NCBI GenBank assembly: GCA_031278255.1
Contig: JAITKU010000283.1
Coordinates: 1-6,539, forward strand
Reading direction: 5' to 3'
DNA: 6,539 nt
Source: Eubacteriales Family XIII. Incertae Sedis bacterium
Lineage (GTDB): Bacteria > Bacillota > Clostridia > Peptostreptococcales > Anaerovoracaceae
The translations under genes and the position numbers were made by a program. Position 1 is the stretch's first letter. Each line of letters begins with the position of its first letter. Shown one piece after another: positions 1 to 6,240 of this stretch. The notes beneath the pieces are model-generated. The model searched no databases, had not been told where the DNA came from, and saw nothing but the letters and a program-made list of their open reading frames with translations.

Positions 1-475
1 CGCCGGGCCGGATGGCAGAGAGCGTTACAAACTTGCCGGATTTCTCATGCGTATCGATCAAACGGGTCAAATCGATATCGCTCACGCCGTCGCCGTAGGT
101 CAGAAGAAAACGCTCGCCCTCCACAAATTCTCTTATGCGCCGTATGCGCCCGCCCGTCTGCGTGTGCAAGCCCGTGTCCACGACCGTGACGCGCCAAGGC
201 TCCGCGACGTTCGCGTGCGTGGTCACCCGGCCGCCGCTCGCGAAGTCAAACGTAACATCGCTGCGGTGCAAATAATAATCCGCGAAGTATTCCTTGATGA
301 CATAGCCTTTGTAGCCGCAGCAAATGATGAACTCATTTATGCCGTAGTGCGCATAATATTTCAAAATATGCCACAATATCGGGGCGTCCCCGATTTCTAT
401 CATGGGCTTCGGACGCAGATGCGATTCCTCGCTTATGCGCGTTCCCAAGCCTCCCGCAAGAATCACGGCTTTCAT
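1..475 (-). CDS. rfbF: Glucose-1-phosphate cytidylyltransferase, N-terminal 158 residues (runs off left edge)
   Basis: The enzyme condenses glucose 1-phosphate with CTP to give CDP-glucose and pyrophosphate. This is the first step to CDP-linked deoxyhexoses used in O-antigen or capsule glycans, and it takes place in the cytoplasm. The start MKAVILAGGLGTRISEE carries the nucleotide-binding loop GGLGTR (residues 8-13). It is followed by the family signature HLRPKPMIEIG (19-29), then ICCGYKGYVIKEYF (51-64) and the metal-binding LTYGDGVSD (125-133, Asp129). Full-length relatives have about 257 residues, so roughly 100 C-terminal residues lie outside the window. The ATG at 475-473 is set by the signature itself and has AAGGAG 13 bases upstream. 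The gene begins only 33 bases after the stop of the glycosyltransferase gene on the same strand, so the two are probably cotranscribed. No frameshift or missing key residue is seen in the visible part. Recognition is very secure; the end product of the pathway cannot be told from this window. Confidence 0.95.
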   Translation of the reverse strand, partial: MKAVILAGGLGTRISEESHLRPKPMIEIGDAPILWHILKYYAHYGINEFIICCGYKGYVIKEYFADYYLHRSDVTFDFASGGRVTTHANVAEPWRVTVVDTGLHTQTGGRIRRIREFVEGERFLLTYGDGVSDIDLTRLIDTHEKSGKFVTLSAIRPG

Positions 476-488
476 ATATCTTTGTACA

Positions 489-494
489 CTCCTT
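489..494 (-). promoter_or_regulatory. Ribosome binding site of rfbF
   Basis: AAGGAG on the minus strand lies 13 bases before the ATG of rfbF, inside the 33-base gap after the glycosyltransferase stop codon. The spacing is longer than the usual 5-9 bases. No promoter-like sequence fits into this short gap, which supports translation from a shared transcript. Confidence 0.6.
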
Positions 495-508
495 TTGTGC
501 GGCAAAGA

Positions 509-2995
509 CTACAGCGGATTGTTGCGCCGTTGTTCCGCGCAATGCGCCCATATCGCCTCGCCGAACTTGCCGCGATCGCGTTGCCGCAACGCGCCCTCGT
601 TTCCGTTTCCCGCATCCGTGCTTTCTTTACGCAAGACATCGATAAGATCCTCGATGTTTATCGTTTCCTCGATAATCACTTCCCCGCCGTACACAAGGGA
701 TCGCAACAGCGCGTCGTTTATAAGGCCGGATTTCGGTATGCTGCATTCTTCCTTTCTGTATTGCTTTGTTTCCAAGTTGTATTCGAGAAGCCGATTGGTC
801 TTTACGCATCGCACGTAAAGCGTTTCACCGACCCGCGTCGGCTTCGCATAATTCGCCCGGCCTCGGTGCAGGTTGGCGTTGTAAACGATGTCGCATTCGC
901 TTTGCATGACTTCATCCACACAATACGTCTGCGTCGGTATATCGAACACCCATACGGAATTGTCATAACTCGGGATCAGGCGGAGTTTATCACCGTATCG
1001 CAAAACGGCATAAATCCCTATATTGTACTCATTTGTTATTTCATGTGGAAACGGGAATACGGTATATGCGTTCGTCTCATAATTCCACCTGAACAATCCG
1101 CCGTCTGTACTTAAAGACGGCAACCAAAAATCCTTTCCGTCGAATTCAATGCCGCAGAACGCTACGTTTGCGTTTCCGACGGTGCGAACTTCATAATCGA
1201 AGGTGCGCACATCGAACACCACGATCTTGTTCCCCTGATTATACGGAATAAATACCTTGTTCCCCACCGGGAAAGCGAAGCGAAAAGAACACCTATCGAC
1301 AGTGACGATTTCGGAACCGCGGCGCAGCGAAGATACAATATCGGAACGGCTTTCGATTTTTCCCGAAGCAATGTCGTATACCAAAATCGCCGGATAAAAA
1401 CAGGGAATAAAAATCAATTTGTTTTCCGCCCTGACGACAGTATCCGAGAACTTCCATATATTGTTGCCGAATTTAACATCCCGCGGCAGCTCAATCGTTT
1501 CAAATTTGCCTTTTTCGATATCGTAAACGCCTATCGAGGCGGCAAACAGAGGCGCAAAACAGAGTTTTCCGTCGCATTCGATCACGCCGCCATACATATC
1601 ACGTTTTGCGAACGGTTCATTCGGAAAGCTTCCGACACAGCGCACATCCCAAGTGTCCAAATCCATTTTGAAGAGTCCGTTGAACTCTGCGGAGGCAAAC
1701 CAAAGAAAACCCGCGGTGAAGCAAAAATAATTCATTACAAGGGGCAAACGATCATCTTTTCTGTAATTTGTAAATAAACTCTGCACCATCACCGGCTTCC
1801 CCGAAGCCTCGTACAAAGCCACCACCGAACTCCCGTCCCCATAGTAAGCGTCCGTCCAAGCGACGGCCCTGTGCAGGTCCGGCGTGTCGTCGTAAATGCC
1901 GAAGCCCGCTCGGCGGTAGTCCGCGATGATCTTTTTGTACGCGTCGAGAAGCCCGGGGCGCATGGCCCTGCAGGTCGCCTCGTTCAGGGGGTGCGGCCGC
2001 CACCACAGTACAACGTCCCCGCGATTTTTGAACGTGTCGAACACCTGCCGCAGCTTCCTCAGGTACTGCTCATTGCCCGCCAAAAGCGCGCCGACGCTCG
2101 TGTTGTAAAAGACGGCCTTTCTGCCCGCGAGCAGTCTGCGCCACCTCTCCGGCAAAGCGCAGTCCTCGCGCCTCGTGCCCAGGGCCTTGTCGAACTTGGG
2201 ACTGCCGAGCGCGAGGAATTTGTCCTCGGGTCTGCCGAACCTATCGCCGTAGGCCGCCTTGAACACGCGCACATAGGTGTCGCGCACCGCCTCCGATTGC
2301 ACGATCACCCTATGCGCGTACACGCAGCCCGCCAAGGTGCAAAAATGCTCCAAAACATCACCCGATGTAACAAAATACGGAATGTATACAAGCAGATCCG
2401 TGAACCCGCGCAGCCGCTCGCAGTAAAAGTCGGGATGCACGCGCGTCACCAGATTGCCTCCGTCGTAGGGGTTGTGTACGAAGATCGCGTCGGGGTGCCG
2501 CGCCTGTGCGTCGTATTCCCGCCAATCCGTCACGGGAATGTCGGCCGGGTATTCGCCCGCGTCGCAGCGCATCTTCCCCGGGCTTCCGTCGGGATTCAGT
2601 TCGTACCACGGGACGGGCACGCAGTAAACGTCGCAGCGCGGGTCCGCCTTTGCCGCGAGATACACGCTCTCCAGCGCGTCCCACATGCTCAACTGATAGG
2701 GAAAGAACACGACCTCGATCCGGTTCGGCGCCAGTTCGTCCCGCACGCTGTTCTCGATCTTGATCAGGTGTTTTCTGAGCTGTTTCTCGCCGATCTCGCC
2801 CCCGCTCGCCGCAAACAGCAGATCGCAGTATTCCTCGAGCAGCGCCACGGTCTTTGTGCCCTCCCCCTCCGTGCTTTCGATGAACGAGCCGACGCCCAGC
2901 GCCCCCTCTTGGCAGTCCGCAAAGAGGCCCGCCGTCTGCGCCTGTCTTATCGTTTCGATTAATTCCAATATCTGCCGCTGTTGGTGTTTTCTCAT
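509..2995 (-). CDS. CDP-glycerol-transferase-like GT-B protein fused to a seven-bladed beta-propeller
   Basis: This is an 828-residue cytoplasmic protein with no signal peptide or membrane segment. Numbering is from the ATG at 2995. Residues 1-75 form a helical start with ADCQEGA (26-32) and ESTEGEGTKTVALLEEYCDL (40-59), an arrangement I associate with firmicute CDP-glycerol glycerophosphotransferase-like proteins. Residues 90-405 look like the GT-B transferase part: IFVHNPYDG (171-179), GSPKFDKAL (264-272), WWRPHP (331-336) and DAYYGDGSSVVALYEASGKP (382-401). The last corresponds to the TDYSS...GKP donor-site region of TagF-type enzymes. Residues 422-766 hold seven beta-propeller repeats. 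A short charged tail containing KFGEAIWAHC (809-818) ends the protein. The frame stays open to a GTG at 3097, but the 34 extra residues look noncoding and have no ribosome site, so I chose the ATG; its own site is weak (AAGGA 17 bases upstream). It precedes rfbF by 33 bases. The transferase assignment is by motif; acceptor and donor are unknown. The propeller segment has unusual base composition. Confidence 0.85.
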   Translation of the reverse strand: MRKHQQRQILELIETIRQAQTAGLFADCQEGALGVGSFIESTEGEGTKTVALLEEYCDLLFAASGGEIGEKQLRKHLIKIENSVRDELAPNRIEVVFFPYQLSMWDALESVYLAAKADPRCDVYCVPVPWYELNPDGSPGKMRCDAGEYPADIPVTDWREYDAQARHPDAIFVHNPYDGGNLVTRVHPDFYCERLRGFTDLLVYIPYFVTSGDVLEHFCTLAGCVYAHRVIVQSEAVRDTYVRVFKAAYGDRFGRPEDKFLALGSPKFDKALGTRREDCALPERWRRLLAGRKAVFYNTSVGALLAGNEQYLRKLRQVFDTFKNRGDVVLWWRPHPLNEATCRAMRPGLLDAYKKIIADYRRAGFGIYDDTPDLHRAVAWTDAYYGDGSSVVALYEASGKPVMVQSLFTNYRKDDRLPLVMNYFCFTAGFLWFASAEFNGLFKMDLDTWDVRCVGSFPNEPFAKRDMYGGVIECDGKLCFAPLFAASIGVYDIEKGKFETIELPRDVKFGNNIWKFSDTVVRAENKLIFIPCFYPAILVYDIASGKIESRSDIVSSLRRGSEIVTVDRCSFRFAFPVGNKVFIPYNQGNKIVVFDVRTFDYEVRTVGNANVAFCGIEFDGKDFWLPSLSTDGGLFRWNYETNAYTVFPFPHEITNEYNIGIYAVLRYGDKLRLIPSYDNSVWVFDIPTQTYCVDEVMQSECDIVYNANLHRGRANYAKPTRVGETLYVRCVKTNRLLEYNLETKQYRKEECSIPKSGLINDALLRSLVYGGEVIIEETINIEDLIDVLRKESTDAGNGNEGALRQRDRGKFGEAIWAHCAEQRRNNPL
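698..1732 (-). repeat. Seven degenerate beta-propeller repeats within the glycosyltransferase gene
   Basis: The encoded segment repeats a unit of about 44-55 residues: a 'gdkLxFxP' strand, a short loop, a '[VFW]x[VF][YF]D[IV]xTxxy' strand and a turn. The seven strand-turn cores, numbered from the ATG at 2995, are FKMDLDTWDV (442-451), IGVYDIEKGKFET (488-500), ILVYDIASGKIES (537-549), IVVFDVRTFDYEV (591-603), LFRWNYETNAYTV (634-646), VWVFDIPTQTYCV (680-692) and LLEYNLETKQYRK (737-749). The copy number of seven and the spacing fit a closed seven-bladed propeller of the Kelch/WD40 shape. The repeats are diverged at sequence level and are not DNA tandem repeats. Such propellers usually bind proteins or glycans, and I cannot name a ligand. 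No Kelch double-glycine or WD dipeptide signature is consistently present, so the exact propeller family is open. Confidence 0.75.
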
Positions 2996-3127
2996 GATTC
3001 GGTTTTCCCGATTCCTTGTTTTTGTATAATACATATGGGGACAATGCGCTTGCTTCCGTATGACAAACGGAAACGGGAACGCGCATACAACTCGCACTGA
3101 TTATATATCGGCCGGTTTCGCAAAAAT

Positions 3128-3156
3128 ATTATATTATATTTCTTCGGATATCACAA
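3128..3156 (-). promoter_or_regulatory. Sigma70-type promoter of the glycosyltransferase-rfbF operon
   Basis: On the minus strand TTGTGA (3156-3151) is followed, after exactly 17 bases, by a perfect TATAAT (3133-3128). A second TATAAT overlaps it five bases upstream (3138-3133), and a further TATTAT lies near 3026-3031. Transcription from the main hexamers would start near 3121 and give a leader of about 126 bases before the ATG at 2995. The promoter sits just downstream of the terminator of the preceding MFS gene, as expected for a new transcription unit. Confidence 0.65.
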
Positions 3157-3170
3157 TAGCGATCGAAATT

Positions 3171-3203
3171 AAAGAAGAAAACCGGCGCGAACACCCGCGC
3201 CGG
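3171..3203 (-). terminator. Rho-independent terminator after the second MFS gene
   Basis: An 8-bp perfect GC stem (CCGGCGCG at 3182-3189 pairing with CGCGCCGG at 3196-3203) has a 6-base loop. On the minus strand it is followed by TTTTCTTCTTT (3181-3171). It lies 95 bases past the stop codon at 3299 and immediately before the promoter of the next operon. The run of T is on the minus strand only, so the orientation is clear. Confidence 0.8.
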
Positions 3204-3298
3204 CCAAATCCCAATAAACGTAAAGCGGTTTTGATTGCACCTTTTGCACCTTTGCGCGGCAACGATTCCGTCGAAATTCCCTTGACCGTCGCGCGTCG

Positions 3299-4492
3299 CT
3301 ATCGCCACACCGCGCCGCGTTTCGCGCGGCGCGCGATCGACCAAGCGAACGCCAGCCCGATCGCCAAGGCAAGCAGGGCGATGAAGTTGTAGCGAAACAC
3401 CGTATCGTCGCCCGCGATAAGCTGCGTAATGCCCGTAAGAACCGGCGCGGACAGGAAGCCCGCCATTCCGTTCATGACGCAGTTGAACAGCATGGTCGCG
3501 AAAAAAGAATTGCTCTCATCCACGTAACGCGACATCGAGACGATGCCCTGCGGCGTCGCGAGGCAGATCGCCATGCCGGAAATAAAGGCGCCGACCAACA
3601 TGAGCGGCAGAACGTGCGTAAAGACGCCGACGAGAAAAAAACCCGCCGCCAAGAACACAAAGGCCGCAGCGATCAGATAATCGCCGTAGCGCATCGACAA
3701 TTTATTGAAAAACAATCCCATCAAAAATCCGCTGAACATGTTGATCGCGATGCCGATCCCCGCCATCGCCGAATAATTCACAATGCCCGCCGCCTGAAAA
3801 TGCGAACTCAGGTTGTTTGAAAAGGACGCGAACATCATCACGAAGAGAAAGGACGCAACCGAAGAAAAATAGAGTACGTCGATCGGCAGTTTTCTTCGCG
3901 GACCGCGCTCCGCTTCGGTGCCGGACGCCTTTTGCGCGGGCAGGTTGGCGATGCAGACCGCGCAGATCGGAAGCCCGAGCAGGAGCATGAGGTAGCCGCC
4001 GTACCACAGGTATGTAACCAAAAGGCCGGCGAAAAAACTCAAAACGATCCCGCCGAAACTCGCAGAAGCGCCCTGCAGGCCGCTCGCCAGCTTGCGGTCG
4101 CGTTCGTCGAAATTATCGATCAGGATGCTCGTGATGTTGGGAACGAACATGCCCGTCCCCCAGCCCAGCATAAGGCCGGCGAGGATCAGTTGGAAGAAAT
4201 GCGCGTGGAAGAACAGGGTGAAAAGACCGGCCGCGCCGAAGAGCGCCAGACCGATGACCGTCGCCGCCTTTCGCGTCAACTTGCCGAAACGTATCAGCAC
4301 CGCGGAGACGATGCCGGAAACGACGGACAGCAAACAGGGCAAAGTAACCGCCGACTGAATGACGAGCAGCGAGTATTCCGGGAAAGCGTCCGTCTTGATG
4401 CGCGCGATGCCCGGCGTGAGCGCCATCTGCGGCACATGCACCAAGGCAACGAGCAGGATCGTCGCCATCAGGCCCCTCTTGTTTTTTGCCAT
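3299..4492 (-). CDS. MFS transporter, 397 residues, substrate unknown
   Basis: This is an integral inner-membrane carrier of the major facilitator superfamily. The protein is almost entirely hydrophobic, with about twelve predicted membrane helices in two halves. The halves are joined by a charged loop near residues 185-203 (AQKASGTEAERGPRRKL). The loop after helix 2 carries a degenerate MFS motif A (LIRFGKLTRKAA, 66-77), and the matching loop in the second half reads FNKLSMRYGD (262-271). NFDERDRKLASGLQGASASFG (127-147), with a charged loop leading into a glycine/alanine-rich helix, is typical of helix 4-5 of drug-efflux-like and CynX-like MFS members. I start it at the ATG at 4492 because the reading frame upstream (to 4906) runs antisense-like through the neighbouring gene and looks noncoding. 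AAAGG lies 12 bases before this ATG, a weak site. The gene follows another MFS gene by 83 bases on the same strand and ends before a strong terminator. The family is secure, the transported compound is not. Confidence 0.88.
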   Translation of the reverse strand: MAKNKRGLMATILLVALVHVPQMALTPGIARIKTDAFPEYSLLVIQSAVTLPCLLSVVSGIVSAVLIRFGKLTRKAATVIGLALFGAAGLFTLFFHAHFFQLILAGLMLGWGTGMFVPNITSILIDNFDERDRKLASGLQGASASFGGIVLSFFAGLLVTYLWYGGYLMLLLGLPICAVCIANLPAQKASGTEAERGPRRKLPIDVLYFSSVASFLFVMMFASFSNNLSSHFQAAGIVNYSAMAGIGIAINMFSGFLMGLFFNKLSMRYGDYLIAAAFVFLAAGFFLVGVFTHVLPLMLVGAFISGMAICLATPQGIVSMSRYVDESNSFFATMLFNCVMNGMAGFLSAPVLTGITQLIAGDDTVFRYNFIALLALAIGLAFAWSIARRAKRGAVWR

Positions 4493-4513
4493 TGTCCGCT
4501 GTTGCCTTTCTTC

Positions 4514-4542
4514 AAAACAGGGAGCCTGCGTCGGCAGGCTCC
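4514..4542 (-). terminator. Hairpin between the two MFS genes, possible terminator or attenuator
   Basis: A perfect 9-bp stem (GGAGCCTGC at 4521-4529, GCAGGCTCC at 4534-4542) closes a 4-base loop. On the minus strand it is followed by CTGTTTTG, a short and offset T run. On the plus strand the stem is followed directly by TTTT, but no plus-strand gene needs a terminator there. It lies 33 bases past the stop of the upstream MFS gene and 28 bases before the start of the next, so it could reduce read-through between them or stabilise the upstream message. Confidence 0.5.
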
Positions 4543-4575
4543 TTTTCCGTGAGCGATACCTTTTGCGGCGTCCCG

Positions 4576-5871
4576 TCAGCCCGTCTTTTGCCGATTCCGC
4601 GTGATATCCCTGTCCACATCCGCCGTAAGGTCTATGCTCTTCCGCGTGAAGATCACGAGGACGAGACCGAAAAAGGCGATCGGAACCATCCACAGATACG
4701 GGAGATCGTAGTTGCCGTGAACGGCGTAGAGACGCGTGACAAAACTCATGCCCAAGGCGGGCAGGATATAGACGCCCGTGTTGATGTACATAAACGCACG
4801 GTCGAAACTCTTTCTTCCGTAGATGAAAGCGACCATGGACGGGTTGAGGTTCGGATACGCGCCGACGATGCCGCCGAGGGAAACGATGCCGATCCAGATC
4901 ATCCACGGGCTGTCCACGCTGCCGAAACGCAGGCCTATCGTTCCGATGAAGAAGAGCGCGAAGATCATGATCGTCGCATTGCGCGTACCGAGTTTATCGT
5001 CTATGACGCCCGACAGGAGAGACAGCGCGCCGCCGAGCAGGGAAAACCCGTAGGTGAAAGCCGTGGCCTGCATGGGCGAAAATCCGAGTTCCGTGAATCG
5101 CGGCATAAAGAAAGCCGGATAGACAACCAAGGCCATGCCGCAAATCCCGAACATGATCATATGCGCCCAAGCCTCCTTGTGCGAGAGGATGTGCCGCAGG
5201 CGAATCCTGTTCACATGCGCGTCGTTTAGGAGTCTTTCGGGCGGCGGCGCGACAAGGGCGCCGTCCGGGTGACAACCGAGTTGCTCGGGCCTGTCCCTGA
5301 CGATGAATATGCCGACCGCGGCGACGGCCATCACGATACACGCGATGATCGACATGGTGGACGTGAAGCCTATGCTGTTCGCCCCCGCCGTCATGTAGGA
5401 CGTGCTTGTCGCGTTGCCCACGGGCGAAACAAAGGTGACGATACCGAGCGCCGTCCCGCGCCAATCGCGGAACCAATTCTTGACGAGTGAGAACGTGGAC
5501 ATGAGCAAGGCGGTGCCAAGGCCCGGCAGGGCCGCCATACCGATGCAAAAAACGATGTAACTCGGATGTGTCGCGATGAGCAGTTCCGCAAAACCATAGA
5601 GGAAGAGCGCCCCGCAGAATACCTTCTTGGGCCCCAATTTAATGATGAGCAGGCCCCAGAGCAGGGGAAGCGGCAGGCCGATCAGCCGGCCGACGGAATT
5701 CGGGTCCGTAACCATCGACGGATCCCAGCCTTGGCTCGCGAAAAAAGGAATAAGAACGTTCATCTGATCGGTCACAAATACGGGAAAAAAGTATTCGCCG
5801 ATCATCCAGATAACGAATGCGGGGATCATGAACACGAAGAACCGTCGGTCCCGTTTCGCTTCGGACTGCAT
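4576..5871 (-). CDS. MFS transporter of the oxalate/formate-antiporter-like (OFA) type, 431 residues
   Basis: This inner-membrane carrier has about twelve helices. Helix 1 is at residues 11-32, and a large cytoplasmic loop spans about 192-235. Features of the OFA/monocarboxylate branch are NWFRDWRGTALGI (132-144) after helix 4, RDRPEQLGCHPDG (192-204) opening the central loop, and motif A repeats LIIKLGPKKV (75-84) and SGVIDDKLGTR (287-297). Known OFA members exchange small carboxylates such as oxalate and formate; whether this one does is not shown by the sequence. The ATG at 5871 is preceded by AAAGGAG with 6 bases of spacing, the best ribosome site in the window, and there is no upstream in-frame alternative with comparable support. 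The next gene downstream is a second, clearly different MFS protein on the same strand. A 369-base gap separates it from the flagellar gene upstream, so it probably heads its own transcript. Confidence 0.9.
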   Translation of the reverse strand: MQSEAKRDRRFFVFMIPAFVIWMIGEYFFPVFVTDQMNVLIPFFASQGWDPSMVTDPNSVGRLIGLPLPLLWGLLIIKLGPKKVFCGALFLYGFAELLIATHPSYIVFCIGMAALPGLGTALLMSTFSLVKNWFRDWRGTALGIVTFVSPVGNATSTSYMTAGANSIGFTSTMSIIACIVMAVAAVGIFIVRDRPEQLGCHPDGALVAPPPERLLNDAHVNRIRLRHILSHKEAWAHMIMFGICGMALVVYPAFFMPRFTELGFSPMQATAFTYGFSLLGGALSLLSGVIDDKLGTRNATIMIFALFFIGTIGLRFGSVDSPWMIWIGIVSLGGIVGAYPNLNPSMVAFIYGRKSFDRAFMYINTGVYILPALGMSFVTRLYAVHGNYDLPYLWMVPIAFFGLVLVIFTRKSIDLTADVDRDITRNRQKTG

Positions 5872-5877
5872 TTTCCT

Positions 5878-5884
5878 CTCCTTT
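5878..5884 (-). promoter_or_regulatory. Ribosome binding site of the OFA-like MFS gene
   Basis: AAAGGAG on the minus strand ends 6 bases before the ATG at 5871, in a purine-rich stretch. The near-perfect complementarity to the 16S tail fixes the start codon. Confidence 0.8.
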
Positions 5885-5934
5885 CTCTCTCAAAAACATC
5901 GCCGGGCGATCGCGTTACAAATCCTGTTAACGTT

Positions 5935-5962
5935 ATAATAGCATAGGTACGACCGAATTATA
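5935..5962 (-). promoter_or_regulatory. AT-rich promoter-like segment upstream of the OFA-like MFS gene
   Basis: Two candidate -10 elements are visible on the minus strand. TATAAT (5962-5957) is perfect but lacks a good -35 at 16-18 bases. TGCTATTAT (5943-5935) resembles an extended -10, which can work without a -35. Either would give a leader of roughly 55-85 bases to the start codon at 5871. Which one is used cannot be decided by eye. Confidence 0.4.
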
Positions 5963-6142
5963 CATATATTTTTGTAATAACGAAAGCTGTAAAACTTACA
6001 AGCCCACGACGCACGAGCAGAAAAAACAACGCTTCAAGAACGGCAACATCGGGCGGAGCGCCGAAGTCGCCGACTTCCCGCGCGACGCCCGCGCCGGTCA
6101 CACGGCCCGTTTTGTCTTGTCGATTTCCGCTTCTACGTCCGC
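5963..6142. other. Gene-free intergenic stretch, no recognisable gene or RNA
   Basis: This part of the 369-base gap has no reading frame with a ribosome site or recognisable protein. It is GC-rich from about 6030 to 6120 and AT-rich towards the MFS promoter. The only structure seen is a short palindrome at 6063-6077. I recognised no riboswitch, T-box or tRNA. Confidence 0.5.
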
Positions 6143-6185
6143 GCAAACGGACTCAACGCGCCTTTGGCGCGTTGAGTCCGTTTGC
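6143..6185. terminator. Perfect 20-bp inverted repeat, probable terminator of the motB unit
   Basis: Two 20-base arms (6143-6162 and 6166-6185) are exact reverse complements around a TTT loop. The arms are GC-rich in the core and end in GCAAA/TTTGC, so either transcript would form a very stable hairpin with a U-containing base. It starts 55 bases past the motB stop. A U tract beyond the stem is absent on both strands, so an ordinary rho-independent terminator is likely but not certain. It could act as a 3' stability element. Confidence 0.6.
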
Positions 6186-6240
6186 ATAATAATAAAGGAG
6201 CGGGTCATAAAGCCGATCGAAGCGGTTTCTTCGCGGCCTG

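Noticed and set aside
47..1114. 355-codon open frame on the plus strand
   Set aside because: It runs opposite both the rfbF start and the propeller region, whose minus-strand products are recognisable. Its product resembles no known protein.
1871..2962. 363-codon open frame on the plus strand opposite the transferase gene
   Set aside because: It is a shadow of the GC-rich antisense codons. It encodes Arg/Ala/His-rich sequence without domains or a ribosome site, while the minus-strand frame has clear family motifs.
2996..3097. GTG start adding 34 residues to the transferase
   Set aside because: No ribosome site precedes it, and the added residues are Phe/Pro/Arg/Asn-rich and unlike the helical N-terminus expected for the family.
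3237..3254. Two tandem 9-base units GCACCTTT(T/G)
   Set aside because: Only two copies, too short to distinguish from chance.
3311..3333. 9-bp GC-only inverted repeat (CGCGCCGCG) near the end of the second MFS gene
   Set aside because: It lies within the Arg-rich C-terminal codons and has no T run. The real terminator is at 3171-3203, so this is probably a by-product of CGC/GCG codons.
4493..4906. N-terminal extension of the second MFS protein by 138 codons
   Set aside because: It would overlap the upstream MFS gene in another frame. The added sequence is Arg/His-rich, not membrane-like, and the normal MFS start follows the ATG at 4492.
4486..5229. 247-codon open frame on the plus strand opposite the MFS gene
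   Set aside because: The product is highly charged and Arg/Asp/Glu/His-rich, typical of the antisense of membrane-protein codons. There is no ribosome site.
5958..6146. 62-codon minus-strand frame in the intergenic gap
   Set aside because: No ribosome site and no recognisable domain. Composition follows the local GC drift, and the AT-rich end is promoter-like.
6098..6187. 30-codon minus-strand frame across the 20-bp inverted repeat
   Set aside because: There is no ribosome site (the upstream bases are CTCCTTT), and half of it is the hairpin itself. It is most likely chance.
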